From Stagnimonas aquatica (GTDB lineage Bacteria > Pseudomonadota > Gammaproteobacteria > Nevskiales > Nevskiaceae): a DNA stretch of 64,000 nt. The notes below the pieces were generated by a model, which did no database searches, was not told where the DNA came from, and saw only the letters and a list, made by a program, of their open reading frames with translations. Below are positions 27,258-35,458 of this stretch, piece after piece (the stretch's first letter is position 1; the number at the start of each line of letters is the position of its first letter). Location: the NCBI RefSeq assembly GCF_003730135.1, contig NZ_RJVO01000005.1, positions 124,001 to 188,000 of the forward strand, written 5' to 3'. The position numbers and the translations under genes were made by a program.

Positions 27258-27300
27258 ATGGCTGTCCATGCCCGTTCGCGCCCGTGCAGGGATGCACGGG
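27226..27300. repeat. Nested palindromes at the end of the AddB-like gene
   Basis: Two hairpins are stacked here. The inner one has 11-bp perfect arms CATGGACAGCC (27243-27253) and GGCTGTCCATG (27260-27270). It sits inside outer arms GCGAACGGG (27228-27236) and CCCGTTCGC (27271-27279). A second hairpin follows with arms CCCGTGCA (27281-27288) and TGCACGGG (27293-27300). The stop codon of the upstream gene (27255-27257) lies in the inner loop. There is no T-run, so a REP-like element or mRNA-stability structure is more likely than a terminator. Confidence 0.75.
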
Positions 27301-27374
27301 CCGGGGTTTATCGAAGCAGTTGAAGCCGCGCCAGGGAAGGCAGAGACAGCTACCACGACCGCGAGGTTCGGATC

Positions 27375-30300
27375 ATGAATCCCGCCCTCGACCCCAGCCG
27401 CAGCAGCGCAGTGCTGGCCAGCGCCGGCACCGGCAAGACCTGGACGCTCACCGGCCGCATCGTCCGCCTGCTGCTGGCCGGCGCCGTGCCGGGCGGCATC
27501 CTCGCGCTCACCTTCACTCGCAAGGCGGCGGCGGAAATGCGCGAGCGCGTGGTCGCCCGTCTCGAAGAGCTGGCCTATGCCGACGAGGCCGGCCTGAGCG
27601 CCGCGCTCGCCGAGTTGCAGGCGCCGGACGACGACGCCCACCGACAGCGCGCGCGTGCCCTGTTCGAGGACTACGTACACGCCGAGCTGCCGCTGCGCGC
27701 CAGCACCCTGCACGCCTTCTGCCAGGAACTGCTCGGCCGCTTTCCGCTGGAGGCCGGCGTACCGGCCGGCTTCACGCTCGCCGAGCGCGAGGACGAATAC
27801 CTGGCCCAGGCCATCGAGCAGGTCCTGGCCCGTCTGCACCGCGCGCCAGACAGCGCCGAGGCGCAGGCGCTGGACGTACTGGCCCAAGAAGGCGTCGGCG
27901 AATGGGAGCTGCGCGAGCTGCTGCGCGGCCTCTTGCAACGCCGTGCCGAACTCTGGGCGGCAACCGAGGGCAGCGAAGCGCCGCTGGAAACGCTCTCCAC
28001 CGCGCTCGCCACGCGCCTGCCCTACAGCGCCGACGAAGACCCGTACGGCGCCGTCGACGCCGCGAGCTGCGGCTTTCGCATCAGCATGCTGCACGGCCTT
28101 TTGCAGGAGCTGGGCGACACCCAGTACGTGAAGGCGGCGGCGCTGGCCGGCGCCCACGAATTGCAAGGACCCGAGCGGCTGGCCGCCTTGCTAACGGCGC
28201 TCTACAAGAAGGATGGCAGCGCCCCCTACAGCTTCAAGCCGCCGAAAAAGCGCTACACCGAGCAGCAGGCCGCCACCGCGCTCGACCATCACGCCGCCCT
28301 GCTCGAAGCCCTGGGCCTGAGCCTGGAGGCGCTGCGCCGGCACAGCACCTACCGCCGCACGCGCGCCGCGCTGACGCTGGGCCTGGCGGCGATGACGGCG
28401 CTGGACGAGATCCTGCGCCGCGCCAACGCGCTGCTGTTCCCCGAGTTGGAATGGCAGACCTGCCGTCTGCTGAGCAGCGCCGAGCAGGCCGAGTGGGTGC
28501 GCTACAAGCTCGACGCCCGCATCGAGCACCTGCTGCTCGACGAGTTCCAGGACACCAGCCCGCTGCAATGGCGGCTGCTGAAGCCCATCCTCGACGAGTT
28601 TGCCGCCGACCCCACGCGCGGCCGCAGCGCCTTCGTGGTCGGCGACGCCAAGCAGAGCATCTACGGCTTCCGCCGCGCCGAGCCGCAGTTGCTGGAGCTG
28701 GCGGCGCAGACGCTGGAGCAGCAACTGGCGGCGGTGCGCCTGCCGCTCAATGCCTCGCAGCGCAGCGCGCCGGCGATCATCGACTTCGCCAACACCCTGT
28801 TCCTCGGCGAGGCCGGCGCGCGCATCGGCTTCGACGCGCACGAGACCCGGCGCGAAGGTCTGTACGGCGCGGTGGAAGTGATGCCGCTGTTTGCGGCCGG
28901 GGAGCGCGACAGCCCGGACAACGATGGCGGCCTGCGCAATCCACTGACCACGCCGCGCGAGACCGGCGAAGACCGTCGCGCCGCGCAGGAGGGCGAGTGG
29001 GTGGCGACGCGCATCCAGGCCCTGATCGCGGCACGCACCCCGGTCACCGGCCGCGACGGCGCCAGCCGCCCGCTGCATTACGGCGACGTGATGGTGCTGG
29101 CGCGCCAGCGCCGCCATCTCGGCGCCCTGGAACGCGCCCTCGGCGCGGCCGGCATCCCTTATCTCAGTGCCACCCGTGGCACCCTGCTGGACACCGCGCT
29201 GGCGCAGGACCTGCTCGCCCTGCTCGCCGTGCTGGACGCGCCGCACCGCGACCTGGAGCTGGCGCAGGCGCTGCGCTCGCCGCTGTTCTCGGTCGATGAC
29301 CACGACCTGCTGGCCCTCGCCCGTCGCGCCGAGGACGCCAAGCAGACCTGGTTCGCCACTCTCGACGACTGCCTGGAGCGACCGGCGCTGGCGCGCGCGC
29401 AGCGCCTGCTGAGCCGCTGGCGCGGGCTGGCGCGACGGCTGCCGCCACACGATCTGCTCGACCGCATCGCCGACGAGGGCGATCTGGTCCGCCGCTGCCG
29501 CGCCGCCCGTCCGCAGGACAGCGCGGTCGCCGCCAATCTCGCCGCGCTGCTGCAACTGGCGCTGGACAGCGATCACGGCCGCTATCCCACCCTCGCCGGC
29601 TTCCTGCGCCACTGCGCCGGCCTGCGCGGCGACGCCGCCCCCGACGAGGCGCCGCCGGCGGGCGGCGAGGCGCGCGTGCGGGTGATGACCGTGCACGCGG
29701 CCAAGGGTCTGGAGGCACCGGCGGTGTTCCTGGTCAACACCGCGCCCGGGGCCCGCGCGGCGCGCGCCGGCTGGCGCATCGAATGGCCCATCGGCGCCGA
29801 ACGCCCCGGCCTGGTGGTACTCACCGGCAGCAAGAACGACCGCGACCCGCTCTCGCAAGCGCTCGTCGACGCTGAGCAGGCGCGCGAGCAGCGCGAGGAT
29901 CTCAACCTGCTCTACGTGGCGCTGACCCGCGCCCGGCAGTACCTGTTCGTCTCCGGCTTCGCGCCGGCGCGCGGCGAGGCCGAGGACAGCTGGCATGCCC
30001 GCTGCCGGGCCGCCGCACAGGCGCTCACCGCCGCCGCCAACGATTCCGCCGACACGCCGCCGCAGTTGCTGCACTACAGCCGCGGGCAGGCACCTGCAGT
30101 GCAGGAGCTGCCGGCCAGCAGCTCGACCGAGCGCCTGGATCCCGCCCTGCTGCGTCCCCTGCGGGCGCAGAAACCCGCCACCGACAGCAGTCTCGCCATC
30201 GCGCCCGAGGCGGTGCTGCGCGGGCAACTGGTGCACGCGCTGCTGCAAGCCTTGAGCACGCCGGGGGAGGTTGATCGCGCGCGGCTGCCGGTCAGAGTCG

Positions 30301-30683
30301 CCAGCCAGTTGGGCACCGCCATCGCCCCGTCCCTGTACGCAGCGGCGCTGGCCGAGGCCGAGGCGGTGCTCACCGCGCCCGCCTTGCAGGCGCACTTCGC
30401 ACCCGGCTTGCGCGCCTGGAACGAGGTCAGCCTACCGGTGCTCGGCGACGAGGGCCTGCAGATGAACGTGATCGACCGTCTGGTCGATGACGGCGAGCGG
30501 CTCTGGGTGCTGGACTACAAGACCCACCGCACCGGCGACGCCGCCAGCGTGCTGGAAGGCGCCCGCGAGCAGTTGCTGCGCTACGTCGACGCAGTGCGGC
30601 GCCTCTGGCCCGGCCGCCCAGTGCTGGCCGGGGTGATCTGGACGCCCAAGGCACAGTGGCTGCCGTTGGATCCTAGCGCTTGA
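27375..30683 (+). CDS. AddA/RecB-like UvrD-family helicase-exonuclease
   Basis: This 1102-residue protein is likely the helicase-nuclease subunit acting with the AddB-like protein upstream. The UvrD/Rep ATPase core starts with Walker A ASAGTGKTW (residues 15-23), then ALTFTRKAAAEM (motif Ia), LLLDEFQDTSPLQW (motif II), VGDAKQSIYGFRRAEP (motif III), VRVMTVHAAKGLEAP (motif V) and NLLYVALTRARQ (motif VI). The C-terminal RecB-like nuclease domain has LRGQLVHALLQ and IDRLVDDGERLWVLDYKTH, with the D...DYK catalytic residues. Two nuclease domains in the pair are characteristic of AddAB rather than RecBCD. It follows the palindromic spacer. Confidence 0.9.
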   Translation: MNPALDPSRSSAVLASAGTGKTWTLTGRIVRLLLAGAVPGGILALTFTRKAAAEMRERVVARLEELAYADEAGLSAALAELQAPDDDAHRQRARALFEDYVHAELPLRASTLHAFCQELLGRFPLEAGVPAGFTLAEREDEYLAQAIEQVLARLHRAPDSAEAQALDVLAQEGVGEWELRELLRGLLQRRAELWAATEGSEAPLETLSTALATRLPYSADEDPYGAVDAASCGFRISMLHGLLQELGDTQYVKAAALAGAHELQGPERLAALLTALYKKDGSAPYSFKPPKKRYTEQQAATALDHHAALLEALGLSLEALRRHSTYRRTRAALTLGLAAMTALDEILRRANALLFPELEWQTCRLLSSAEQAEWVRYKLDARIEHLLLDEFQDTSPLQWRLLKPILDEFAADPTRGRSAFVVGDAKQSIYGFRRAEPQLLELAAQTLEQQLAAVRLPLNASQRSAPAIIDFANTLFLGEAGARIGFDAHETRREGLYGAVEVMPLFAAGERDSPDNDGGLRNPLTTPRETGEDRRAAQEGEWVATRIQALIAARTPVTGRDGASRPLHYGDVMVLARQRRHLGALERALGAAGIPYLSATRGTLLDTALAQDLLALLAVLDAPHRDLELAQALRSPLFSVDDHDLLALARRAEDAKQTWFATLDDCLERPALARAQRLLSRWRGLARRLPPHDLLDRIADEGDLVRRCRAARPQDSAVAANLAALLQLALDSDHGRYPTLAGFLRHCAGLRGDAAPDEAPPAGGEARVRVMTVHAAKGLEAPAVFLVNTAPGARAARAGWRIEWPIGAERPGLVVLTGSKNDRDPLSQALVDAEQAREQREDLNLLYVALTRARQYLFVSGFAPARGEAEDSWHARCRAAAQALTAAANDSADTPPQLLHYSRGQAPAVQELPASSSTERLDPALLRPLRAQKPATDSSLAIAPEAVLRGQLVHALLQALSTPGEVDRARLPVRVASQLGTAIAPSLYAAALAEAEAVLTAPALQAHFAPGLRAWNEVSLPVLGDEGLQMNVIDRLVDDGERLWVLDYKTHRTGDAASVLEGAREQLLRYVDAVRRLWPGRPVLAGVIWTPKAQWLPLDPSA

Positions 30684-30686
30684 GCA

Positions 30687-30720
30687 TGTGGGGGAAAGTC
30701 CGCAGACTGCGGCGTCCACA
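30687..30720 (+). other. Hairpin between the AddA-like gene and an unknown gene
   Basis: Arms TGTGG (30687-30691) and CCACA (30716-30720) enclose a CCGCAG-A-CTGCGG stem (30700-30712). There is no T-tract, so transcription may continue into the next gene, whose start is 19 nt downstream. Confidence 0.4.
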
Positions 30721-30738
30721 TTCCCGCACCGAGGCGAC

Positions 30739-31272
30739 ATGACGCAGTCCAAGGAACCGATGTCCTGGTTCACCAAGCAAGAGCTCAGCATCAGCTTCCT
30801 GCGCATCGAGGAAGTCAGAACCAGCGGCATTCTCACCAGCGACGGCGTCAAGAGTCCGCTGTTCAAATCCGCGATCACCGAGCTGCTCATTTATATCAAC
30901 GACATGTTGCAGAAGGCGGATGCGATGGGCCTGCGCATCACGCTGGCCGATCACCTGCCGGCCTGGACATCGGTGCCGGATGTCACCGAACTGGTTGCCA
31001 GATGCCGAGACGCCGCCTGCCATGTTTCTGCTGGTCAGGAATTCTTCGAGCGCAACAAATTTTCCTTCGCCCTGGTCGTTGGGCTGGTGCCGGAGGCGGT
31101 GAAGATCGACGGCACACTGCGGGGCAGCGACTTCGAAGACGACATCGCGCTGTTCTTCGGCGGCTATCGGCTGTATCTGCGCCGCAATCTGCTGGATGCC
31201 TACACCCTGGCGGTGCGCGCGCTGCAATCCTTGGTCAACCCCGAGCCCACTGAAGCCTCTACCCTCAGCTGA
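30739..31272 (+). CDS. Hypothetical protein
   Basis: This 177-residue protein is preceded by a GAGG ribosome-site-like sequence. I do not recognise the family. No signal peptide or obvious transmembrane helix is seen. The composition is that of a folded soluble protein, with segments such as TKQELSISFLRIEEVRTSG and FFGGYRLYLRRNLLDAYTLA. It begins 55 nt after the AddA-like gene and ends just before a good terminator, so it may be the last gene of that transcript. A longer start at 30688 is possible but lacks a ribosome site. Confidence 0.65.
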   Translation: MTQSKEPMSWFTKQELSISFLRIEEVRTSGILTSDGVKSPLFKSAITELLIYINDMLQKADAMGLRITLADHLPAWTSVPDVTELVARCRDAACHVSAGQEFFERNKFSFALVVGLVPEAVKIDGTLRGSDFEDDIALFFGGYRLYLRRNLLDAYTLAVRALQSLVNPEPTEASTLS

Positions 31273-31283
31273 AGCTAAAAACG

Positions 31284-31314
31284 AAAAGGCCCCGCTTCGG
31301 CGAGGCCTTTAAAT
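31284..31314 (+). terminator. Rho-independent terminator after the hypothetical gene
   Basis: An A-run leads into AAAGGCC-CCGC, a TTCG tetraloop, and GCG-AGGCCTTT, with one internal mismatch. It sits 12-40 nt after the stop at 31272 and separates the transcript from the opposing tRNA gene. Confidence 0.8.
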
Positions 31315-31333
31315 TACTTCTGATATCTGCGTT

Positions 31334-31409
<76 letters not shown>

Positions 31410-31484
31410 CCACTGACGCAAACCGCCTTGCGGCGATCCCCACCAGCTTGAGCCCGAAAAATCCAGAGCCAACTGCCAGAAGGG

Positions 31485-31490
31485 GCGCGA
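31485..31490 (-). promoter_or_regulatory. Putative -10 box for tRNA-Ala
   Basis: TATTAT on the minus strand, followed by a GC-rich CGCGCC discriminator as is usual for stringently controlled stable-RNA promoters. A weak -35 (GTGAAA) lies about 16 nt upstream. The rest of 31410-31699 shows no gene. Confidence 0.4.
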
Positions 31491-31699
31491 TAATACCACA
31501 GGGTTTTCCAGTTTCACCTGCCCCTTCGTGGCTGCGGGGAGAGGCGTCAGACCGTCCGCTCTAGCCTGGGCGCAGGCCGCTTACCATCCTGCCGTCAAAA
31601 CCAAGAATCCCGCAGTAGCGCTACCGGTGCCCCCATGCGTCGCCTGTTCATCGCAAGGCCAGCCTTTGTCCTGAAGCCGGTTCCACGGCGACACCGCGA

Positions 31700-32326
31700 A
31701 TGAGAGTCCTGGTGTTCGCCCGTGCGCCGGTGCCAGGCCGCTGCAAGACCCGGCTGATCCCGCGCCTGGGTGCGCGCGGCGCTGCCTGGGTGCAGCGGCG
31801 GCTGCTGGAGCGGGCGCTAGCGACTGCGGCTGCGGCCTTCGGCACCGAAATGCTGACGCTCTGCTGCGCGCCGGACAGCCGGCATCCGCATTTCCATGCC
31901 TGCCAACGCCGCTGGGGCTTGCGGCTGGCGCGCCAGGGGCCAGGCGATCTGGGCGCGAAGATGCGCCGCGCGCTGGCCACAGGGCCAGCGCTGCTGCTCG
32001 GCTCCGACGCCTGGGCGCTGGAACCGGACGATCTGCGGCGCGCGGCGGCGGCGCTGGCGGACTGCGACTACCTGCTGATCCCGGCCCCGGACGGCGGCTA
32101 TGGTCTGATCGGCGCGCGCCGCCCCCTGCCCTCGCTAGCCGGCATCGCCTGGAGCAGCGGCCGCGAGCGCGCCCAGACCCTGCGCCGCCTGCGGCGGGTC
32201 GGCCGGACCCGGGAGCTGGGCCCGGCGCGCGCAGACTTCGATACCCCGGCGGACTGGCGACGTGCGCGCCGGGCCGGAGAGCTGGCGCCACTGGTGAACA
32301 AATTTCATCCAGAACGGCCGCAGTGA
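31700..32326 (+). CDS. DUF2064/TIGR04282-type glycosyltransferase-like protein
   Basis: This 208-residue protein has a GT-A-like fold. Family features are the N-terminal VLVFARAPVPGRCKTRLIPRLG, the acidic GSDAWALEPDDLRRA (in place of the usual GSDAP) and PAPDGGYGLIGARRP. Some members are annotated as arsenosugar-biosynthesis glycosyltransferases, but no arsenic genes are nearby, so substrate is unknown. It appears monocistronic. Confidence 0.78.
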   Translation: MRVLVFARAPVPGRCKTRLIPRLGARGAAWVQRRLLERALATAAAAFGTEMLTLCCAPDSRHPHFHACQRRWGLRLARQGPGDLGAKMRRALATGPALLLGSDAWALEPDDLRRAAAALADCDYLLIPAPDGGYGLIGARRPLPSLAGIAWSSGRERAQTLRRLRRVGRTRELGPARADFDTPADWRRARRAGELAPLVNKFHPERPQ

Positions 32327-32401
32327 CGAACGGACTTCCCTTTAAGGGGAAAGACTGCTAAAAACGCGCCCGTTTCGTTCATCAGACCAGCCCCGACCGT
32401 C

Positions 32402-32659
32402 ATGGCAGGACGTCCCAGCAAGAAAGCCAAGGAAGCCAAGGCCGCCGCCGAGGCTGTGGCCAAGACCTACGACGACTTCGTCGGCGAGGAGTCGTACTCC
32501 GAGGATGTGCCGGACATCGACCCGGCCACCGGCGAGGCCCGCCGCGATTGGCGCGATGTCGAGAAGTACCGCGAAGCGCGCGAACTGAAGAAACTGGTCG
32601 ATCAGGATCTCGAGTCCTATCTGTTCCGCGAGGAACGGCCGCGTCCCGGCCGCCGCTAG
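32402..32659 (+). CDS. Small charged protein, PA3496-like putative envelope-integrity family
   Basis: This 85-residue, highly charged protein begins with a Lys/Ala-rich segment (MAGRPSKKAKEAKAAAEAV). It has a C-terminal motif RRDWRDVEKYREARELKKLV that resembles the PA3496 family of small gammaproteobacterial proteins. No signal peptide or membrane segment is present, and the function is unproven. A hairpin with a T-run directly follows the stop, supporting a real single-gene transcript. An AT-richer stretch before it (about 32340-32390) may hold its promoter. Confidence 0.65.
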   Translation: MAGRPSKKAKEAKAAAEAVAKTYDDFVGEESYSEDVPDIDPATGEARRDWRDVEKYREARELKKLVDQDLESYLFREERPRPGRR

Positions 32660-32667
32660 CCGCTCGC

Positions 32668-32692
32668 AGGGCCGCCACTGGCGGCCCTTTTC
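32668..32692 (+). terminator. Rho-independent terminator
   Basis: The perfect 9-bp stem AGGGCCGCC-ACT-GGCGGCCCT is followed by TTTT. It ends the PA3496-like transcript and abuts the stop of the convergent LOG-family gene at 32691. Confidence 0.88.
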
Positions 32693-33398
32693 AGTCCAGC
32701 GCCGCAGTCAGATAGCCGTAGGCTTCCTCGACGCTGTCGATCACCCGGAACAGCTCCAGGTCCTGCTCCGAGATCAGTCCGCGCCGCGCCAGCAGCGGCA
32801 GATTCAGCACCTCCTCCCAGTATTCGCGCCCGAAGAGCACGATGGGCATCGGCTCGGCCTTGCGCGTCTGCACCAGGGTCAGCACCTCGAACAGCTCGTC
32901 CAGGGTGCCGAAGCCGCCCGGAAAGGCGACCACCGCCTTGGCCAGGTTCATGAACCAGAACTTGCGCATGAAGAAGTAGTGGAACTCGAAGGCCAGCGGC
33001 GCATCGAGGTAGGGATTGCCGTGTTGCTCGAAGGGCAGCGAGATACCCATACCGACGTTGAGCCGGCGGTCGATGCGGGCGCCGCCTTCCTGGAAGGCCT
33101 CCATGATCCCGGGGCCGCCGCCGGTCACCAGGTGGTAGCGCTGATCGACCGCGTGCTTCTCGCAGGTCCAGGCCGCCAGGCGCTCGCCGAGGTCGGCGGC
33201 CTGGCGGAACCAGTCGCGATCCCGGGCGTCCGCCGTCTGCGGACGCAGCCGCGCGGAGCCGAAGGCGACGACGGCGCGGCTCACACCCTCGCGCTGAAGT
33301 CGTGACAGCGGCTCCAGGTACTCGCAGAGGATGCGCACGGTGCGGGCGTCCTCGCCGTTGAGAAAGGCATTGTTCTGGTACGCCTTGATCAGTTTCAT
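32691..33398 (-). CDS. LOG family protein (TIGR00730 / lysine-decarboxylase-like)
   Basis: This 235-residue Rossmann-fold protein of the LOG family includes cytokinin-riboside-monophosphate phosphoribohydrolases. The diagnostic motif is PGGFGTLDELFEVLTLVQT, preceded by TGGGPGIMEAFQEGG. Related proteins cleave AMP-type nucleotides, but the physiological role here is unknown. I use the ATG at 33398 (MKLIKAYQNNAFLNGEDAR); upstream in-frame sequence overlaps the divergent CopL-like promoter region. Confidence 0.88.
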   Translation of the reverse strand: MKLIKAYQNNAFLNGEDARTVRILCEYLEPLSRLQREGVSRAVVAFGSARLRPQTADARDRDWFRQAADLGERLAAWTCEKHAVDQRYHLVTGGGPGIMEAFQEGGARIDRRLNVGMGISLPFEQHGNPYLDAPLAFEFHYFFMRKFWFMNLAKAVVAFPGGFGTLDELFEVLTLVQTRKAEPMPIVLFGREYWEEVLNLPLLARRGLISEQDLELFRVIDSVEEAYGYLTAALD

Positions 33399-33459
33399 GC
33401 TGGCCGGGAACTCGTGGAGAGGCGTAGAGTCTAGGGGACAGACTCGCCGCCCCGCCCTC

Positions 33460-33873
33460 ATGTTCCTGCGCCGCCTCCTGCTGCTCTGCCTGCTGACCAG
33501 CCATCTGCTGGCCCTGCCGGGCATCGCGCGCGCGGCGGCGCCTGAATGCCGGCATGCGCAATCCGCCACGACGGCCACCGCCGCCACGGAGAGCATGGAT
33601 CACGCCAGCATGGGTCACGGCGATCACCACCCTGCGGCGGCCACCGGAAGTCAGACCGACGCCCCGTCAACCGGACAGCCCGGTTGTCACTGCGGCTGCC
33701 CCTGCGCCGCCAACCACTGCATGCCGGGTGGCGGCATGGCCCTGCCCCTGGCGTTCAGTCCCTGGCTGCCACAGCCACCACGCGACCGGCTCGCCGCCAT
33801 CCAGGGCAGTTCCGAACCCTTGCCAGCCCACCAGGGCAGGCAGCTGCGACCGCCGGACCCCAAGACCGCCTGA
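33460..33873 (+). CDS. CopL-like His/Met/Cys-rich periplasmic metal-binding protein
   Basis: This 137-residue exported protein has a signal peptide (LLLLCLLTSHLLALPGIARA). Behind it is a metal-ligand-rich segment: MDHASMGHGDHH, then a cysteine knot CHCGCPCAANHC. This composition matches CopL-type proteins found upstream of copA/copB copper-resistance genes. Binding of copper, and a regulatory role as in Xanthomonas copL, are inferred from the family. A TolC-like protein and a multicopper oxidase follow on the same strand. The 130-nt gap to the next gene contains a small GC-rich hairpin only. Confidence 0.68.
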   Translation: MFLRRLLLLCLLTSHLLALPGIARAAAPECRHAQSATTATAATESMDHASMGHGDHHPAAATGSQTDAPSTGQPGCHCGCPCAANHCMPGGGMALPLAFSPWLPQPPRDRLAAIQGSSEPLPAHQGRQLRPPDPKTA

Positions 33874-34003
33874 GCGCCGCGGCCGGCGGCGTCCTGCGTG
33901 CAGCCTCCAGGCAACTGGGACTGGGCTGTGCCGCTTCTGATCCCCGCCCGCCGCTCCATCCCGCTGCCCGAGGCAGCGGTGTTCTCTGTGATGGAGTCTT
34001 GCC

Positions 34004-35458
34004 TTGTCCACTTTTCACGTCCTTTCTCATGGCCGTCTGTGCGCGGCCCTGCTGGCTGCGGGCCTGGCCAGTTGTGCCAGCCTGCCCAGCGACTGGGGCC
34101 GCGCCGCGGTCGCCGAAACCACCGCCGCGCGCGGCCTGCCCCAGACCAGCGGCGACCTCCGCCAACTCCAGTCGCGGCTGCTGAGCCAGCCGCTGCAGCC
34201 GGACGACGCGGTCAGCCTGGCCCTGCTCAACAGCCCCGAGCTGAGCCACAACCTCGCCAGCCTCGGCTTCGCCGCCGCCGAGGTCTATGACGCCGCCCGG
34301 CTGTCCAACCCCGTGCTCAGCGCGGCGCGTCTGAGTTCCGACGATCCGGCGGCGATCCGCCCGCAACTGAGCCTGGGCCTGGCGTTCAACTTCACCGAAC
34401 TCCTGTTCCTGCCCATCCGCAGCCGCCTTGCCAGCGCGCGCTTCGAGACCGCCAAGCTGGAGGTCGCCGACCAGACCCTGGGCATCGCCTATGCGGCGGA
34501 AGCGGCCTGGTATCAGTCGGCCGGTGCCGAGCAGGCCGCCGCCATGCGCCAGGCGATTGCCCGCGCGGCCCGCGCCTCCGCCGATCTGGCGCAGCGCTAT
34601 TTCGAGGCCGGCAACCTGAGCCGGCGCGCGCTGGCCGCCGAACAGGCCGCCGCCAGCCAGGCCGCCCTGGATGCCGAGACCGCCAGCGCCGAAGCCAGTA
34701 CCGCGCGCGGCCGGCTGCAACGGCGCATGGGGCTGACCGCCGACCATCAGGGCTGGACGCTGGCGCCCGGCCTGCCGCCCCCCCCCGAGCAGAACCTGAC
34801 GCTACCGGAGTTACTGCAACTCGCCGCTGATTCCCGGCTCGACCTGGCGGCGGCCAGGCGGCGGCTCGATAGCGTGCAGCTCGCGACCGGCCTGGAGCGG
34901 CGCGAGCGCCTGCTGGGGCCGCTGGAAATGGGCGCCGAGTACGAGCGCGAAACCGATGGCAGCCGCCTGCTCGGTCCCGGCCTGTCCTGGCAGTTGCCGC
35001 TGTTCAACTGGGGTAGCGGCCGCAAGGCCCAGGCGCAGGCCCAGCTCGCCAGTGCCGAAGCGGCACTGCGCGCCAGCGAGCTGGACGTGCAGCAGGAGGT
35101 CGGCACCGCTTACGCCGAGTGGCAGTCGGCGCAGCGCCGACTGCGCAGGCTGCGCGAGGAGCTGATCCCGCAGCGCGAGGCGGTGGTGGCGCAGACCCAG
35201 CGCGAGCTCAACTACATGCTGGTCGGCGCCTTCGACCTGCTGCTGGCCAAGCAACAGGAGTACGCGGCCTATGGCGCTTATCTGGACGCGGTGCGCGACT
35301 ACTGGCTGGCGCGCAGTGCCTTGAGCCGTGCCATTGGCCGCCGCCTGCCGGAGCCCGAGACGAAGACCGAGGCACGGGTGGACGCCGGCAGCGGCTTGCC
35401 CGGCGCCGGCATCCCCGACGAAACCTCCCACGCCCATCACCACGGAGACGCGCCATGA
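34004..35458 (+). CDS. TolC-family outer-membrane efflux lipoprotein
   Basis: This 484-residue outer-membrane efflux-channel protein has two OEP domains (about 60-250 and 270-450) with long alternating helices, for example ARASADLAQRYFEAGNLSRR and LASAEAALRASELDVQQEVG. It starts at TTG 34004, preceded by GGAG at a good distance, and has a lipobox LLAAGLASC (Cys24), so it is likely a lipoprotein. The C-terminus ends in a His-rich HAHHHGD tail that could bind metal. The stop overlaps the multicopper oxidase start by 4 bp (ATGA). No RND pump or membrane-fusion gene is adjacent, so its partners are unknown; a copper role is inferred from neighbours. Confidence 0.85.
   Translation: MSTFHVLSHGRLCAALLAAGLASCASLPSDWGRAAVAETTAARGLPQTSGDLRQLQSRLLSQPLQPDDAVSLALLNSPELSHNLASLGFAAAEVYDAARLSNPVLSAARLSSDDPAAIRPQLSLGLAFNFTELLFLPIRSRLASARFETAKLEVADQTLGIAYAAEAAWYQSAGAEQAAAMRQAIARAARASADLAQRYFEAGNLSRRALAAEQAAASQAALDAETASAEASTARGRLQRRMGLTADHQGWTLAPGLPPPPEQNLTLPELLQLAADSRLDLAAARRRLDSVQLATGLERRERLLGPLEMGAEYERETDGSRLLGPGLSWQLPLFNWGSGRKAQAQAQLASAEAALRASELDVQQEVGTAYAEWQSAQRRLRRLREELIPQREAVVAQTQRELNYMLVGAFDLLLAKQQEYAAYGAYLDAVRDYWLARSALSRAIGRRLPEPETKTEARVDAGSGLPGAGIPDETSHAHHHGDAP

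Noticed and set aside
25082-29299. Plus-strand open frame of 1405 codons spanning both AddAB-like genes
   Set aside because: It is a shadow frame, rich in Arg, Pro, Ala and Gly with no domain, while the two genes it overlaps have complete helicase and nuclease motifs.
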